This document shows, piece by piece, positions 9,291 to 17,564 of a stretch of 64,000 nt of DNA (within the stretch, counting starts at the first letter, position 1; every line of letters starts with the position of its first letter). The notes below the pieces were generated by a model that saw only the letters and a list, made by a program, of their open reading frames with translations, was not told the origin of the DNA and did not search any database. The position numbers and the translations under genes are program-made. This DNA comes from Olivibacter oleidegradans (GTDB taxonomy: Bacteria; Bacteroidota; Bacteroidia; Sphingobacteriales; Sphingobacteriaceae), in the NCBI RefSeq assembly GCF_042432805.1, contig NZ_JBHLWO010000001.1:1488001-1552000 (forward strand), in the 5' to 3' direction.

Positions 9291-10274
9291 TTATTTAATG
9301 AGTAATCTATGGTGTGTAGTGTCGTTCTCCAATGTTAGCTTGTTCATTAATACGATGTTTGTTAACTCTTTTTCCAGCGATCTACTTTTGATGACATATC
9401 CCGTAAAGAATTTCTTACGAACGGCATCCTTATTAAAATTGATTGGGGTATCAAATTCTTTGCTAAGCACGGTGAACACAAAGCTTAATGGTTGTTTATC
9501 AAATAGTAGGCTATCTCCTTTGCGTGTTACCGTTGATGTTGTATTGATAAGTGGTTTATTCGTTTTTTTAAGTTCTTTACGGCGGAAGTTCGTTACACTG
9601 GAACCTGTAGGTGTCAAGGTGTATTGTTGACCTGGTATAAGAATCGTTCTTTTCTGATGGTTTTTATTGCGAACGCTTATTTTGCCTGTTAGTAACCGAA
9701 CTGATACCTGATCTTGCTTTGGAAAAGCACTTATTTCGAATCGGGTACCCAACACCGTAGTTTCTACGTCTTTTGCCAATACTTTAAAAGGATGTTCCGG
9801 ATCATTTGCTACATTAAACACAGCCATTCCGGTAAGGGTAATGGTACGATTAGACGTGAAATCAATAGGGAATTCGATTTTACTGTTTGGTTCCAGCTGA
9901 ATATCGCTGCCGTCTTCCAAGGTAAAAAATAAGGTTTTATCACTTATGTTCTCTTTCACTTCACTATTGCCTATTGTAGCAATCTCCTTATTTTGGATTA
10001 GGACTTTCTTTTGGTCTCGCTGCCTTTCATAAAGCAGGTGAATGGCCCCCAGTGAAAGCAGGACGATGGCTGCTTTATAAATCCATGGACTTAGGCGATA
10101 AACACGGTGTTTTTTATCGTAACTATACTCCTGTAATGTCTGTTCCCACTCTGTTTCGGGTAATAACAGCTCAAAAGCCTCGGGATGAGTTTTTAGATAA
10201 TTTGCTACACGTTCCGCTTCTTCAGCGTTGCATTTATTTTCGAGAAAGCGTTTGAATAAGTCTTTATCTAGCAT
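9291..10274 (-). CDS. FecR-family anti-sigma factor
   Basis: The 327-residue protein has a cytoplasmic N-terminal segment of about 63 residues with an acidic helix, one membrane segment at about 64-81 (YKAAIVLLSLGAIHLL), a periplasmic FecR domain (about 110-210, with TVLGTRFEISAF typical of the family) and a C-terminal DUF4974-like domain containing LSKEFDTPINF. It should hold the neighbouring ECF sigma factor inactive and release it on a periplasmic signal. The sigma gene lies 61 bases upstream and the SusC gene 21 bases downstream in the same direction, the classic arrangement. Confidence 0.93.
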   Translation of the reverse strand: MLDKDLFKRFLENKCNAEEAERVANYLKTHPEAFELLLPETEWEQTLQEYSYDKKHRVYRLSPWIYKAAIVLLSLGAIHLLYERQRDQKKVLIQNKEIATIGNSEVKENISDKTLFFTLEDGSDIQLEPNSKIEFPIDFTSNRTITLTGMAVFNVANDPEHPFKVLAKDVETTVLGTRFEISAFPKQDQVSVRLLTGKISVRNKNHQKRTILIPGQQYTLTPTGSSVTNFRRKELKKTNKPLINTTSTVTRKGDSLLFDKQPLSFVFTVLSKEFDTPINFNKDAVRKKFFTGYVIKSRSLEKELTNIVLMNKLTLENDTTHHRLLIK

Positions 10275-10335
10275 ACCGTATCATTCTATTGAAGCAATAC
10301 GGTTTAGAAGGGAAGAAACCCCTGCTCATTGGAAA

Positions 10336-10914
10336 TTAAAATTGAGAAATTATCAAAAGAATAGGGAAAACAATGCTAGAGCGCAATTTTTTAAGCGCTT
10401 TTGTCATATGATCTTCAACTGTTTTGACCGAGATGTTCATTTGAGCGGCAATCTCTTTGTTCGAATAACCTTCTACTTTACTTAAATAAAAAACTTTTTT
10501 TCTGATAGGAGGCAAGTTGTCCAAATGTTTTATCAGGTCCTCATAGGCCAAATTGGAAAGCGGTGGAAGTTCTGGGTCGATTCGATGGCTTAAGTCGTGC
10601 GATAAGGACAATTTTACCGCACGCTCATGCGCTTTTTCACGTAAAAAATCAATTAAACAAGTTCGCGTTATTCTAAATAGTTGTGTAGTTATAGGAAGTT
10701 CCGGTGAGAGATGGCTGCAATATCGCCAGAATTTGATAAAGGTAAGTTGCATTATCTCTTTGGCGTTCTCCTCTGATTGTGTCTTCTTAACGAGGTATGA
10801 ATAAACCGGATGTCTAAAGTGCGTATAAATATCTTGAAAGGTTCGTGTACATCCTTCTTTTAAGCGTTTTATTCGGTTGATTTCATCGATATGTATAGTC
10901 TTCGGTTGAGTCAT
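10336..10914 (-). CDS. ECF-type RNA polymerase sigma factor
   Basis: The 192-residue protein has sigma region 2 at about 20-90 (with KEIMQLTFIKFWRYC) and region 4 at about 130-175, where the helix-turn-helix reads EGYSNKEIAAQMNISVKTVE. This matches the small Bacteroidota ECF factors that pair with FecR. It is the first gene of the operon that runs through FecR, SusC, SusD and the lipoprotein and probably drives that operon. A short hydrophobic tail (FPILLIISQF) follows region 4, which is unusual for a cytoplasmic protein but seen in some members. Confidence 0.93.
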   Translation of the reverse strand: MTQPKTIHIDEINRIKRLKEGCTRTFQDIYTHFRHPVYSYLVKKTQSEENAKEIMQLTFIKFWRYCSHLSPELPITTQLFRITRTCLIDFLREKAHERAVKLSLSHDLSHRIDPELPPLSNLAYEDLIKHLDNLPPIRKKVFYLSKVEGYSNKEIAAQMNISVKTVEDHMTKALKKLRSSIVFPILLIISQF

Positions 10915-11157
10915 TGCGGAAAAACAATGTAAAACTAGCGTTTTTTTGTTTTTAAATGATCTTTTTTTGTTTTTTTGTCTTTTTTTCGGACTACCGTATC
11001 GTTATCTGTAGTTGTTGTTGGGTTTTGTCTTTGTATTTTCTGGGATTCTCGTCTTTTATCTTGGTTTCCTTCTTAGAGGACAGGGCATAATTCGTGTCAA
11101 TTTCCGCACTTCATTGCATTGCGGTAAAAGTGGTGAAAGAGCTAAGCCGCCAACGAC

Positions 11158-12603
11158 TTATTTTTGTTTCGATTTTTTTAATTTAGCTAAGGCATAGCCT
11201 AACTCATCCATCTCTTTTATTTTAAGGAGATAGGCCATTCCGAAGAAACTGATGATCGCAGTCAGTACCCCTAGAATCAACTGCATAAAGGGGCGGTTCA
11301 CCAGCAGCATGCTTCCGTAGCTGCAGCATGCCATGCCTATTGTCGCAATAATAACCTTATAGCAGTCCTTCAACTGTTTCAAAGGGCCATAACCGAACAA
11401 AATGCCGGAAGGATAGGCATTGATAAAATAGCTTAGGGTATTTACTATAAAACTTCCAATCACCACAGCTTTTGTACCGAGCGGTAAGGTGATGAACATG
11501 GCAGCGATGATAATCGGTAGTTTAGATAAATCCGTCTTTAAAAAAAGATCCGAACGTCCCACGGCATTCAGTAGGTTCAGGTTCAGCGAACTAATGGGGG
11601 TAAACATGCGCGCCAGACATAACCACTGCAATAAAGGCGCTGCAGGTAACCATCTTTCTGTCAGGAAAAGCAAAATAAAAGGCTTCGATATCACGGCGAA
11701 GAGTGTCATGCTCGGAAAAATAATAAAAGCCGTCATGGCTACCGTTCTGCTATAGATGCTAATAAGCTTCTCCCGATCTTGCTGAATAGCAGAAAAAAGA
11801 GGAAAAGTAACATTCGTGATAATGAGGTTGATCGTCCCCGAAGAAAGCTCGGCCAATGAGTTGGCCCGTGCATAAAAACCTAAGGCCTTGGAGTGATACC
11901 ATTTACCGATCACGATGGTGTATACGTTCGTCAAAACCGTAGAATACAGGCCCGCAGCGAGAATTTTGGAACCATAACCGAACATTTCGCGAAAAGCTTG
12001 CCATGAGAAAGCCCAACTTGGCCGCCACTTGGCTTGCAACCACATGAGCATAGAGGTGGCTAAGGTGAGCGATAGGTTTTGTCCTACCAGCGCCCAAACA
12101 CCGAAATCATCATATGCCATATATAAACCCACCGCGCCGCTTATAATGACGGCCATCACGTTGATTTTTGCCTGTGTTTTAAAATCGATATCAATAAGCA
12201 GCTTGGCGCGCTGTACTACAATAAAAGACGCAATAATGAATTGCAAGCCCATAACTCTTGTTAAGGCTATCAGCACCGGCTGATGGTAAAACCGGGCAAT
12301 AAAAGGTGCGGAGAAATAAAGAATAACATAGATCAGCAGACTAACCACGATGTTAAAATAAAAAACCGTGCTAAAATCCAGCTGTGAACAATCCTTTCGT
12401 TGTACAAGGGCTTTGCTAAAACCACCTTCTATAAAAAGCGTTGATAAGGCTAAAAATATGCTTAGCATACCTACCAGACCGTAAGCTTCCGGACTGACCA
12501 CCCGCGCGATCAGTATGCTGATGATAAAGCTTACTCCCCTTACCAGCATATTTTCCAAAGAATTCCAGGCGAAACCTTTAAATGCTTTTGTTTTAAGCGA
12601 CAT
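11158..12603 (-). CDS. Polysaccharide flippase of the WzxC/MOP type
   Basis: The 481-residue protein is almost entirely hydrophobic helices, about 12 to 14 membrane segments, and starts with the WzxC-type motif region ARVVSPEAYGLVGMLSIF followed by FIEGGFSKALVQRKD. Members move undecaprenyl-linked repeat units across the inner membrane. It stands alone on the minus strand at the left edge of the polysaccharide region, 243 bases from the sigma factor gene. Two further flippases (19.4 and 40.5 kb) make three in the window, so its partner polymerase cannot be assigned from position. Confidence 0.88.
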   Translation of the reverse strand: MSLKTKAFKGFAWNSLENMLVRGVSFIISILIARVVSPEAYGLVGMLSIFLALSTLFIEGGFSKALVQRKDCSQLDFSTVFYFNIVVSLLIYVILYFSAPFIARFYHQPVLIALTRVMGLQFIIASFIVVQRAKLLIDIDFKTQAKINVMAVIISGAVGLYMAYDDFGVWALVGQNLSLTLATSMLMWLQAKWRPSWAFSWQAFREMFGYGSKILAAGLYSTVLTNVYTIVIGKWYHSKALGFYARANSLAELSSGTINLIITNVTFPLFSAIQQDREKLISIYSRTVAMTAFIIFPSMTLFAVISKPFILLFLTERWLPAAPLLQWLCLARMFTPISSLNLNLLNAVGRSDLFLKTDLSKLPIIIAAMFITLPLGTKAVVIGSFIVNTLSYFINAYPSGILFGYGPLKQLKDCYKVIIATIGMACCSYGSMLLVNRPFMQLILGVLTAIISFFGMAYLLKIKEMDELGYALAKLKKSKQK

Positions 12604-12917
12604 GTGTGATGGATAACAGCCAAAGCTCCCTCAAAAGATTCGTTATTGCAAGAGGTGGTTTGTTATTGTGTATTTTTGTATACATTTCAGGACATTAAAT
12701 AATGTTTAAAAAAAAATGAACTTACTGTTGCAAATATCGAAGCAAACAATTAGGTTTGTTTATACCTAACAAGATGTGATATAAACCATTAGAGGGGCTA
12801 GCAAGCACAAATCGTTTTTTACGTGTTGTGAGGGACTGGATGCACGGATTGTGTTCCGGGTGTTTATGGAGTAGCTAACAGATTATTAAACTTTTTTCAA
12901 ATCAACAAACCAAACAC
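12604..12917. other. Intergenic region between divergent genes
   Basis: This 314-base AT-rich stretch separates a minus-strand flippase gene from a plus-strand small membrane protein gene and should hold both promoters. A TATTTTTG element matching the Bacteroidota -7 box occurs on the plus strand near 12672, without a clear -33 box at the right distance. A six-base inverted repeat (TTAGGT, eight-base gap, ACCTAA) lies at 12750-12769. I see no gene in it. Confidence 0.5.
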
Positions 12918-13088
12918 ATGATGTCTTTTATTGTTTTTACGGTAGTCCTTTTTATAGCGCTTTGGGGTTGGATCGCTTATGAATACCAACATGCAGCGAC
13001 TATTTCGTTGGAGGAAGAAATAGAATTGGATGAACAATTGCGAAGATCGTCTTACACGGAAGTGTATGATACGGAATCGAAAGTATGA
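12918..13088 (+). CDS. Small single-pass membrane protein, 56 residues
   Basis: An ATG at 12918, followed directly by a second ATG at 12921, opens a 56-codon frame. Residues 4-20 form a hydrophobic helix (FIVFTVVLFIALWGWIA), followed by a charged tail with an EEEIELDEQLRR segment. The inner-side topology is unclear. A clear rho-independent terminator begins 25 bases after the stop, which supports a real short transcript. I do not recognise the family. It stands alone between the flippase and the SLBB export gene, so a role in the envelope or polymer assembly is only a guess. Confidence 0.6.
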   Translation: MMSFIVFTVVLFIALWGWIAYEYQHAATISLEEEIELDEQLRRSSYTEVYDTESKV

Positions 13089-13113
13089 GTGTGCTTAAAA
13101 ATAAAACACGCCA

Positions 13114-13145
13114 AAACTCCTGCCGAATACGACAGGAGTTTTTTA
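13114..13145 (+). terminator. Rho-independent terminator after the small membrane protein gene
   Basis: A ten-base stem AAAACTCCTG (13114-13123) pairs with CAGGAGTTTT (13134-13143) around a ten-base loop and is followed by T residues. Confidence 0.85.
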
Positions 13146-13257
13146 TTTATTCGTATTGGTGGTTTAAAATTATGACATATATAAATAAAACTGTTTATTT
13201 GCATAGGTTTTATTGAACGATTTTTTCTGTAGGCGTTCATTGAAGAGTACTACCTTT

Positions 13258-15783
13258 ATGTATAAACGAATAATCTTATATTGCTTCCTTTCTTTTTGCT
13301 TTTTTTTGTTGATTCCTAGTTATGGTTATGCGCAAAACTTGAGCGCTACTGACCTAAGCATGATCAAGGTGGATGACCTTACTGATGATCAGCTTCGCGC
13401 GTATTTGCAGCAAGCCAATGCTTCTGGTATGACACAGGAGGAATTGATGCAAATGGCTGTTTCTTCTGGGATGCCAAGCGAGGAAATTGAGAAATTAACA
13501 CAACGCTTACAGACAATCCAAGAACAGGATCAAGCACTACAGGCCCCTGCCACAAATCCTTCTACTGGCGATAAGCGTAAAGTAGGAAGGCAGGTACAAG
13601 GAGCGACTAACGAAGCTGATACCCTATTGAAGCTTCATCAAGATAATCTAAAATCACCAAGAGAAGAACTGAGAATTTTCGGAGCAGATATTTTTCAGGG
13701 ATCGAATACCAAATTCGAACCGAATTTACGGATGGCGACACCTAAAAATTATGTAATCGGGGCAGATGATGAATTGTTGTTGGAGCTATATGGCAATTCG
13801 GAGGCAAGTTATTCATTAACAGTTAGCCCTGAAGGAGCTATCAACATTCCTTATGTGGGAGTAGTGCCTATTGCTGGAATAACTATTGAACAGGCTATTA
13901 TTCGCATTAAGGACAAAATGGGAGCAATTTATAGTGGGTTACGAAATGGCAGCACTCGATTAAACGTGAGTGTAGGTAATATTCGCAGTATTCGTGTTAT
14001 TGTAACTGGAGAAGTTGTAAAACCAGGAACCTATACTTTACCTTCTGTAGCCACAGCCTTTAACGCACTGTATGCGGCAGGCGGCCCCAATGATAAGGGT
14101 ACCATGCGACAAATTAAAATCATTCGCAACGACAGAGAAGAATCAATAATTGATGTTTATGACTTTTTGCTAAATGGAAGTCTTCGCAATAATATTGTCC
14201 TACAAGATCAGGATATTATCCAGGTTGCGCCTTATCTTAGTCGCGTCGAAATAAGAGGGCGGGTGAAACGACCCGCTATTTTCGAATTAAAGGAAGGCGA
14301 AACATTTAATCAGTTACTGACGTATGCCGGAGGTTTTGATGAAGAAGCTTATAGGACGCGTATTACTGTCTTTAAAAATACCGCAACTGAACGTAGGGTA
14401 GAGGATGTTCTGGCATCTCAGTTCGGGGTCTATTTGCCTCAGAGTGGTGATAAATATCGTGTAGGCAAGATATTGGATCGGTATACGAACAGAGTGCGTA
14501 TATCAGGTGCCGTCTTTCGTCCTGGCGTTTACGAATTGAGTCAGGGCTTAACCTTAAGTATGCTTATTAAGAAAGCTGATGGAGTAAAAGAAGATGCGTT
14601 TATGAATCGCGGTTACATAACGCGGCTCAAAGAAAATCTTGAAAAAGAGCAAGTGGCGTTCTCTGTTGCTGACATTTTAGCGGGGACCCAAAACGATATA
14701 CCTTTAAAACGAGAGGACGAGGTGGTAATATCATCCATTTTTGATCTAAAAACTGCCTATAAGATTCAAATCGATGGTGAAGTACGCAATGCCGGAACTT
14801 ACGACTTTGCTGAAGGGATGACTTTAAAAGAGCTCATTGTCCAGGCAGGAGGATTTACGGAAGCCGCCTCGGCCAAGCGAATCGAAATTGCCAGACGCAT
14901 TAAAGAAAGCAATGTAATGTCACAATCGGCTCATACCTCCGAAATTTATCATGTTAATATTGAACGAGATCTCTCAGGAGCAGAAGATTTTGTATTACAG
15001 CCATTCGACGTTATCAATGTTCGACTAGCTAAAGGATATCAAAGACAACGGTCCGTGCGTATTGAGGGCGAAGTACTTTATCCCGGTCAATATATACTTA
15101 CCCGTAAAGACGAGCGTGTATCTGATTTGATTAAGAGAGCGGGAGGATTTACGGCTTATGCTTACACTGATGGAGCTTCTCTAAAACGCAAAAGTATCTT
15201 GGAAGACGAGCTGGATTCAACGGGAAATCAGTTTGAACGTAAATCAAAATTGGAGCAGGAACGTTTTCAAGAACGAGTTGAGCGTTTAAATGCATTGCAA
15301 AAGAGCACAATTAATCCGAACGAATTGGGAGCCGTACAACGGTCTGCGGTCAATAACAGCTATGTTGGCATCAATATGGATGAGATTCTTCGGCATCCCG
15401 AAGGAAGTAATGATCTAATTCTTGAAGAAGGTGACGTTTTGCATATTCCTAAACAATTGCAAACCGTTAGAGTAAGCGGTGAGGTGCTTTCACCCGTAAC
15501 AGTGATATATTCATCAAATAAAGGGTTTAAGGAATATATCTCTCAGGCAGGGGGATTTTCGGAGCGTGCATTAAAGAAGAGAGCATACGTTGTTTATGCT
15601 AATGGTTCAGCCCGCAGTACGTCTAAGTTTCTCTTTTTTAATAATTATCCAAAGATTAAGCCAGGAGCAGAAATTTTTGTTCCTCAGCGAGAAGCAAGGG
15701 GTCGAATAAGTGCCGCTCAATGGATAGGCCTCGGGGGTAGTCTAGCTACTACGGTTGGCGTTATTGTTGCGCTATTCCGTTAA
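13258..15783 (+). CDS. Large polysaccharide export protein with one PES domain and six SLBB domains
   Basis: The 841-residue protein begins with a signal peptide (residues 1-26, ending in YGYAQ); a TTG 15 codons upstream would put a charged segment in front of it and is not used. There is no lipobox. A poly-export (PES) domain lies at about 165-255 (starting GADDELLLELYG). Six SLBB domains follow, each opening with a V-x-G-x-V-x-x-P-G-x-Y-like motif: VTGEVVKPGTY, IRGRVKRPAIF, ISGAVFRPGVY, IDGEVRNAGTY, IEGEVLYPGQY and VSGEVLSPVTV. A hydrophobic helix (WIGLGGSLATTVGVIVALF) ends the protein. It is a Wza-type outer-membrane conduit in enlarged form. It is transcribed alone on the plus strand and converges on the WecA-type gene. 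Confidence 0.93.
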   Translation: MYKRIILYCFLSFCFFLLIPSYGYAQNLSATDLSMIKVDDLTDDQLRAYLQQANASGMTQEELMQMAVSSGMPSEEIEKLTQRLQTIQEQDQALQAPATNPSTGDKRKVGRQVQGATNEADTLLKLHQDNLKSPREELRIFGADIFQGSNTKFEPNLRMATPKNYVIGADDELLLELYGNSEASYSLTVSPEGAINIPYVGVVPIAGITIEQAIIRIKDKMGAIYSGLRNGSTRLNVSVGNIRSIRVIVTGEVVKPGTYTLPSVATAFNALYAAGGPNDKGTMRQIKIIRNDREESIIDVYDFLLNGSLRNNIVLQDQDIIQVAPYLSRVEIRGRVKRPAIFELKEGETFNQLLTYAGGFDEEAYRTRITVFKNTATERRVEDVLASQFGVYLPQSGDKYRVGKILDRYTNRVRISGAVFRPGVYELSQGLTLSMLIKKADGVKEDAFMNRGYITRLKENLEKEQVAFSVADILAGTQNDIPLKREDEVVISSIFDLKTAYKIQIDGEVRNAGTYDFAEGMTLKELIVQAGGFTEAASAKRIEIARRIKESNVMSQSAHTSEIYHVNIERDLSGAEDFVLQPFDVINVRLAKGYQRQRSVRIEGEVLYPGQYILTRKDERVSDLIKRAGGFTAYAYTDGASLKRKSILEDELDSTGNQFERKSKLEQERFQERVERLNALQKSTINPNELGAVQRSAVNNSYVGINMDEILRHPEGSNDLILEEGDVLHIPKQLQTVRVSGEVLSPVTVIYSSNKGFKEYISQAGGFSERALKKRAYVVYANGSARSTSKFLFFNNYPKIKPGAEIFVPQREARGRISAAQWIGLGGSLATTVGVIVALFR

Positions 15784-15907
15784 AATAAAGAAGCAGGAGG
15801 CGCAATACTTTGACGTAAAAATCAATCACATCATCCTAGTGAATATATATAGTCGCAAAATTTTGAGAAGTTTATTCGGATACGAGATATAATGGCGCTT
15901 TGAAGAG

Positions 15908-17185
15908 CTAATTTTTACTTCTTTCCAGATTATCCAACACTTCCTGAGTAAAACGTTTTGCGGCTTCCGATTCACGGTGGCCATTTAAGTATTCCTTTGC
16001 TGCAAGCATGCGTACTTCCGCTAAACTTGAATCTATAGCCGTATTGTTTACCTTTTCTAAGTTAGATGCCAAATTTTTATTTGCTTTAGACGCAATGGAT
16101 CGTGCTCTTTGAATAACATGGATTCTGTTTACGTTTCTCACCTCGTAAATCCATAGCATCATGTTGAAAAATATGGTGGCCAATACGATTAACATCATTA
16201 ATTCAGCAGTTTGCATTTGATTTTGAATAGAGAGTGCTAAAGAAACAATGAGTACATTCGTGGTCACAATAATGCCGGAAGCCTGTAAATGTGTTAAACC
16301 CAAATCTAATAATCGATGATGTAAATGGTTTCGATCGGCCATAAAAGGAGATTTTCCTCGTAATATCCGAAGGGTAAAGACACGGAAGGTATCAAAAATA
16401 GGCATAATCAATAAAGCTATGGCCACCGCAGGGGCGGCGTGCACCCAGGGATAAGGATTTGTTATAGCATCAAATTTATAGATTTCTACAAACCGAATGC
16501 TTAAGATCGCTATAATGAAGCCAATGGAATAAGCTCCGGCATCGCCCATAAATATTTGGGCACGTTTTCTCATATTGTATTTTAAGAAACCCAAAACCGC
16601 ACCTGCCATACTAAAGCTAAGAATACTTAAACCCTTTTCGTCTACAAAATAGAACAGTGCTCCATAAACTAAACTAACAAAAACAGAGATCGATCCCAAC
16701 AAGCCGTTGATTCCATCAATCAAGTTGAAGGCGTTAATAATAAATACCACAACGAAACTTGTAAAGGTATAACTCAAAATAGGACCAATCTCATGAATCC
16801 CCATTACGCCATAGAAATTAGTAAAACGGATATCGGCAAAATAAACTACGATAAAGGCGGTAATAAACTGGGCAATAAATTTTTTATAGGGATCCAATGC
16901 AATTAGATCGTCCTTAAGGCCAATGGTAAAGATGATGATGCCTGAGGCAAAAATGAAGTTCGCTTTTGGCAACATGTTGTCATTAATAAAAAGACAACTA
17001 ACCAAAGCAAAAGCACTAAATACCGCTACGCCACCCAAATTAGGTACTGAATGTTTATGTATCTTCCTAGACTCAAGCGAGGGGTCATCCACCAGCCTTT
17101 TCGAATAAGCGATCTTAATAATCGCAGGAATCGCAACTAAGGCAGTTAGGAATGCAAGTATAAAAGGAAGTAATGATGTTAGCAT
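15908..17185 (-). CDS. Undecaprenyl-phosphate sugar-1-phosphate transferase of the WecA/MraY family
   Basis: The 425-residue polytopic membrane protein shows the family motifs in order: DDPSLESRKIH, GLKDDLIAL, NAFNLIDGINGL, FMGDAGAYSIGF and RNHLHHRLLDLG, the last being the His-rich loop of WecA-type GlcNAc-1-P transferases. It starts polymer synthesis by loading a HexNAc-1-phosphate on undecaprenyl phosphate. I use the ATG at 17185. An upstream in-frame start at 17245 would lie inside the -33/-7 promoter found at 17215-17246, and homologues begin with the hydrophobic helix at LLPFILAFL. A charged tail of about 80 residues follows the last membrane segment. Confidence 0.9.
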   Translation of the reverse strand: MLTSLLPFILAFLTALVAIPAIIKIAYSKRLVDDPSLESRKIHKHSVPNLGGVAVFSAFALVSCLFINDNMLPKANFIFASGIIIFTIGLKDDLIALDPYKKFIAQFITAFIVVYFADIRFTNFYGVMGIHEIGPILSYTFTSFVVVFIINAFNLIDGINGLLGSISVFVSLVYGALFYFVDEKGLSILSFSMAGAVLGFLKYNMRKRAQIFMGDAGAYSIGFIIAILSIRFVEIYKFDAITNPYPWVHAAPAVAIALLIMPIFDTFRVFTLRILRGKSPFMADRNHLHHRLLDLGLTHLQASGIIVTTNVLIVSLALSIQNQMQTAELMMLIVLATIFFNMMLWIYEVRNVNRIHVIQRARSIASKANKNLASNLEKVNNTAIDSSLAEVRMLAAKEYLNGHRESEAAKRFTQEVLDNLERSKN

Positions 17186-17214
17186 ACGAATCGTTTTAGT
17201 TAAACATTCAATAC

Positions 17215-17246
17215 CAAAGGTAAGTGAATTTATATATTTCACCAAA
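17215..17246 (-). promoter_or_regulatory. Bacteroidota-type promoter for the WecA-family gene
   Basis: On the minus strand a TTTG (17246-17243) is followed by a 20-base spacer and TACCTTTG (17222-17215), matching the Bacteroidota consensus TTTG and TAnnTTTG. Transcription would start near 17208, about 22 bases before the chosen ATG at 17185. Confidence 0.65.
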
Positions 17247-17564
17247 GACGGTGATCAATCAATGGATTTTTTTGTTAAATAAATTACTTAATATGCAATA
17301 TGCTTTTGCGAACGGTCAACCCGCTAGGCAAAGCTATCCCAACTCACAACCTATCTACGTCGATTCTCTTATTTGCTCTATACCCAAATTCGCCTTGGTA
17401 TTAAAATCATCTGTCAAAAATATTTGTAAATAAAAGGTTTTCTAATAACGGCCTTTTAGGATATTTTGCTACAACAATGCTGCCAAATTAAACTGATTAA
17501 TTTATTTTTCCTGCAATTTCAACAAAAAAAAAGATCATTCGGTTTGGCCAATTAGCAGATCGCG
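17247..17564. other. Intergenic stretch upstream of the WecA-family promoter
   Basis: About 320 bases between two minus-strand genes. It includes a 69-codon plus-strand frame that has no family features and no promoter-like context, so I do not call a gene. No terminator with a good stem was found. Confidence 0.4.

Noticed and set aside
17186..17245. Longer start for the WecA-type protein at 17245
   Set aside because: The extension runs over the -33 and -7 promoter boxes and puts a polar stretch in front of the first membrane helix.
17224..17433. 69-codon plus-strand frame in the gap left of the RemB-like gene
   Set aside because: It overlaps a minus-strand promoter, has no domain or signal, and no ribosome site stands before it.
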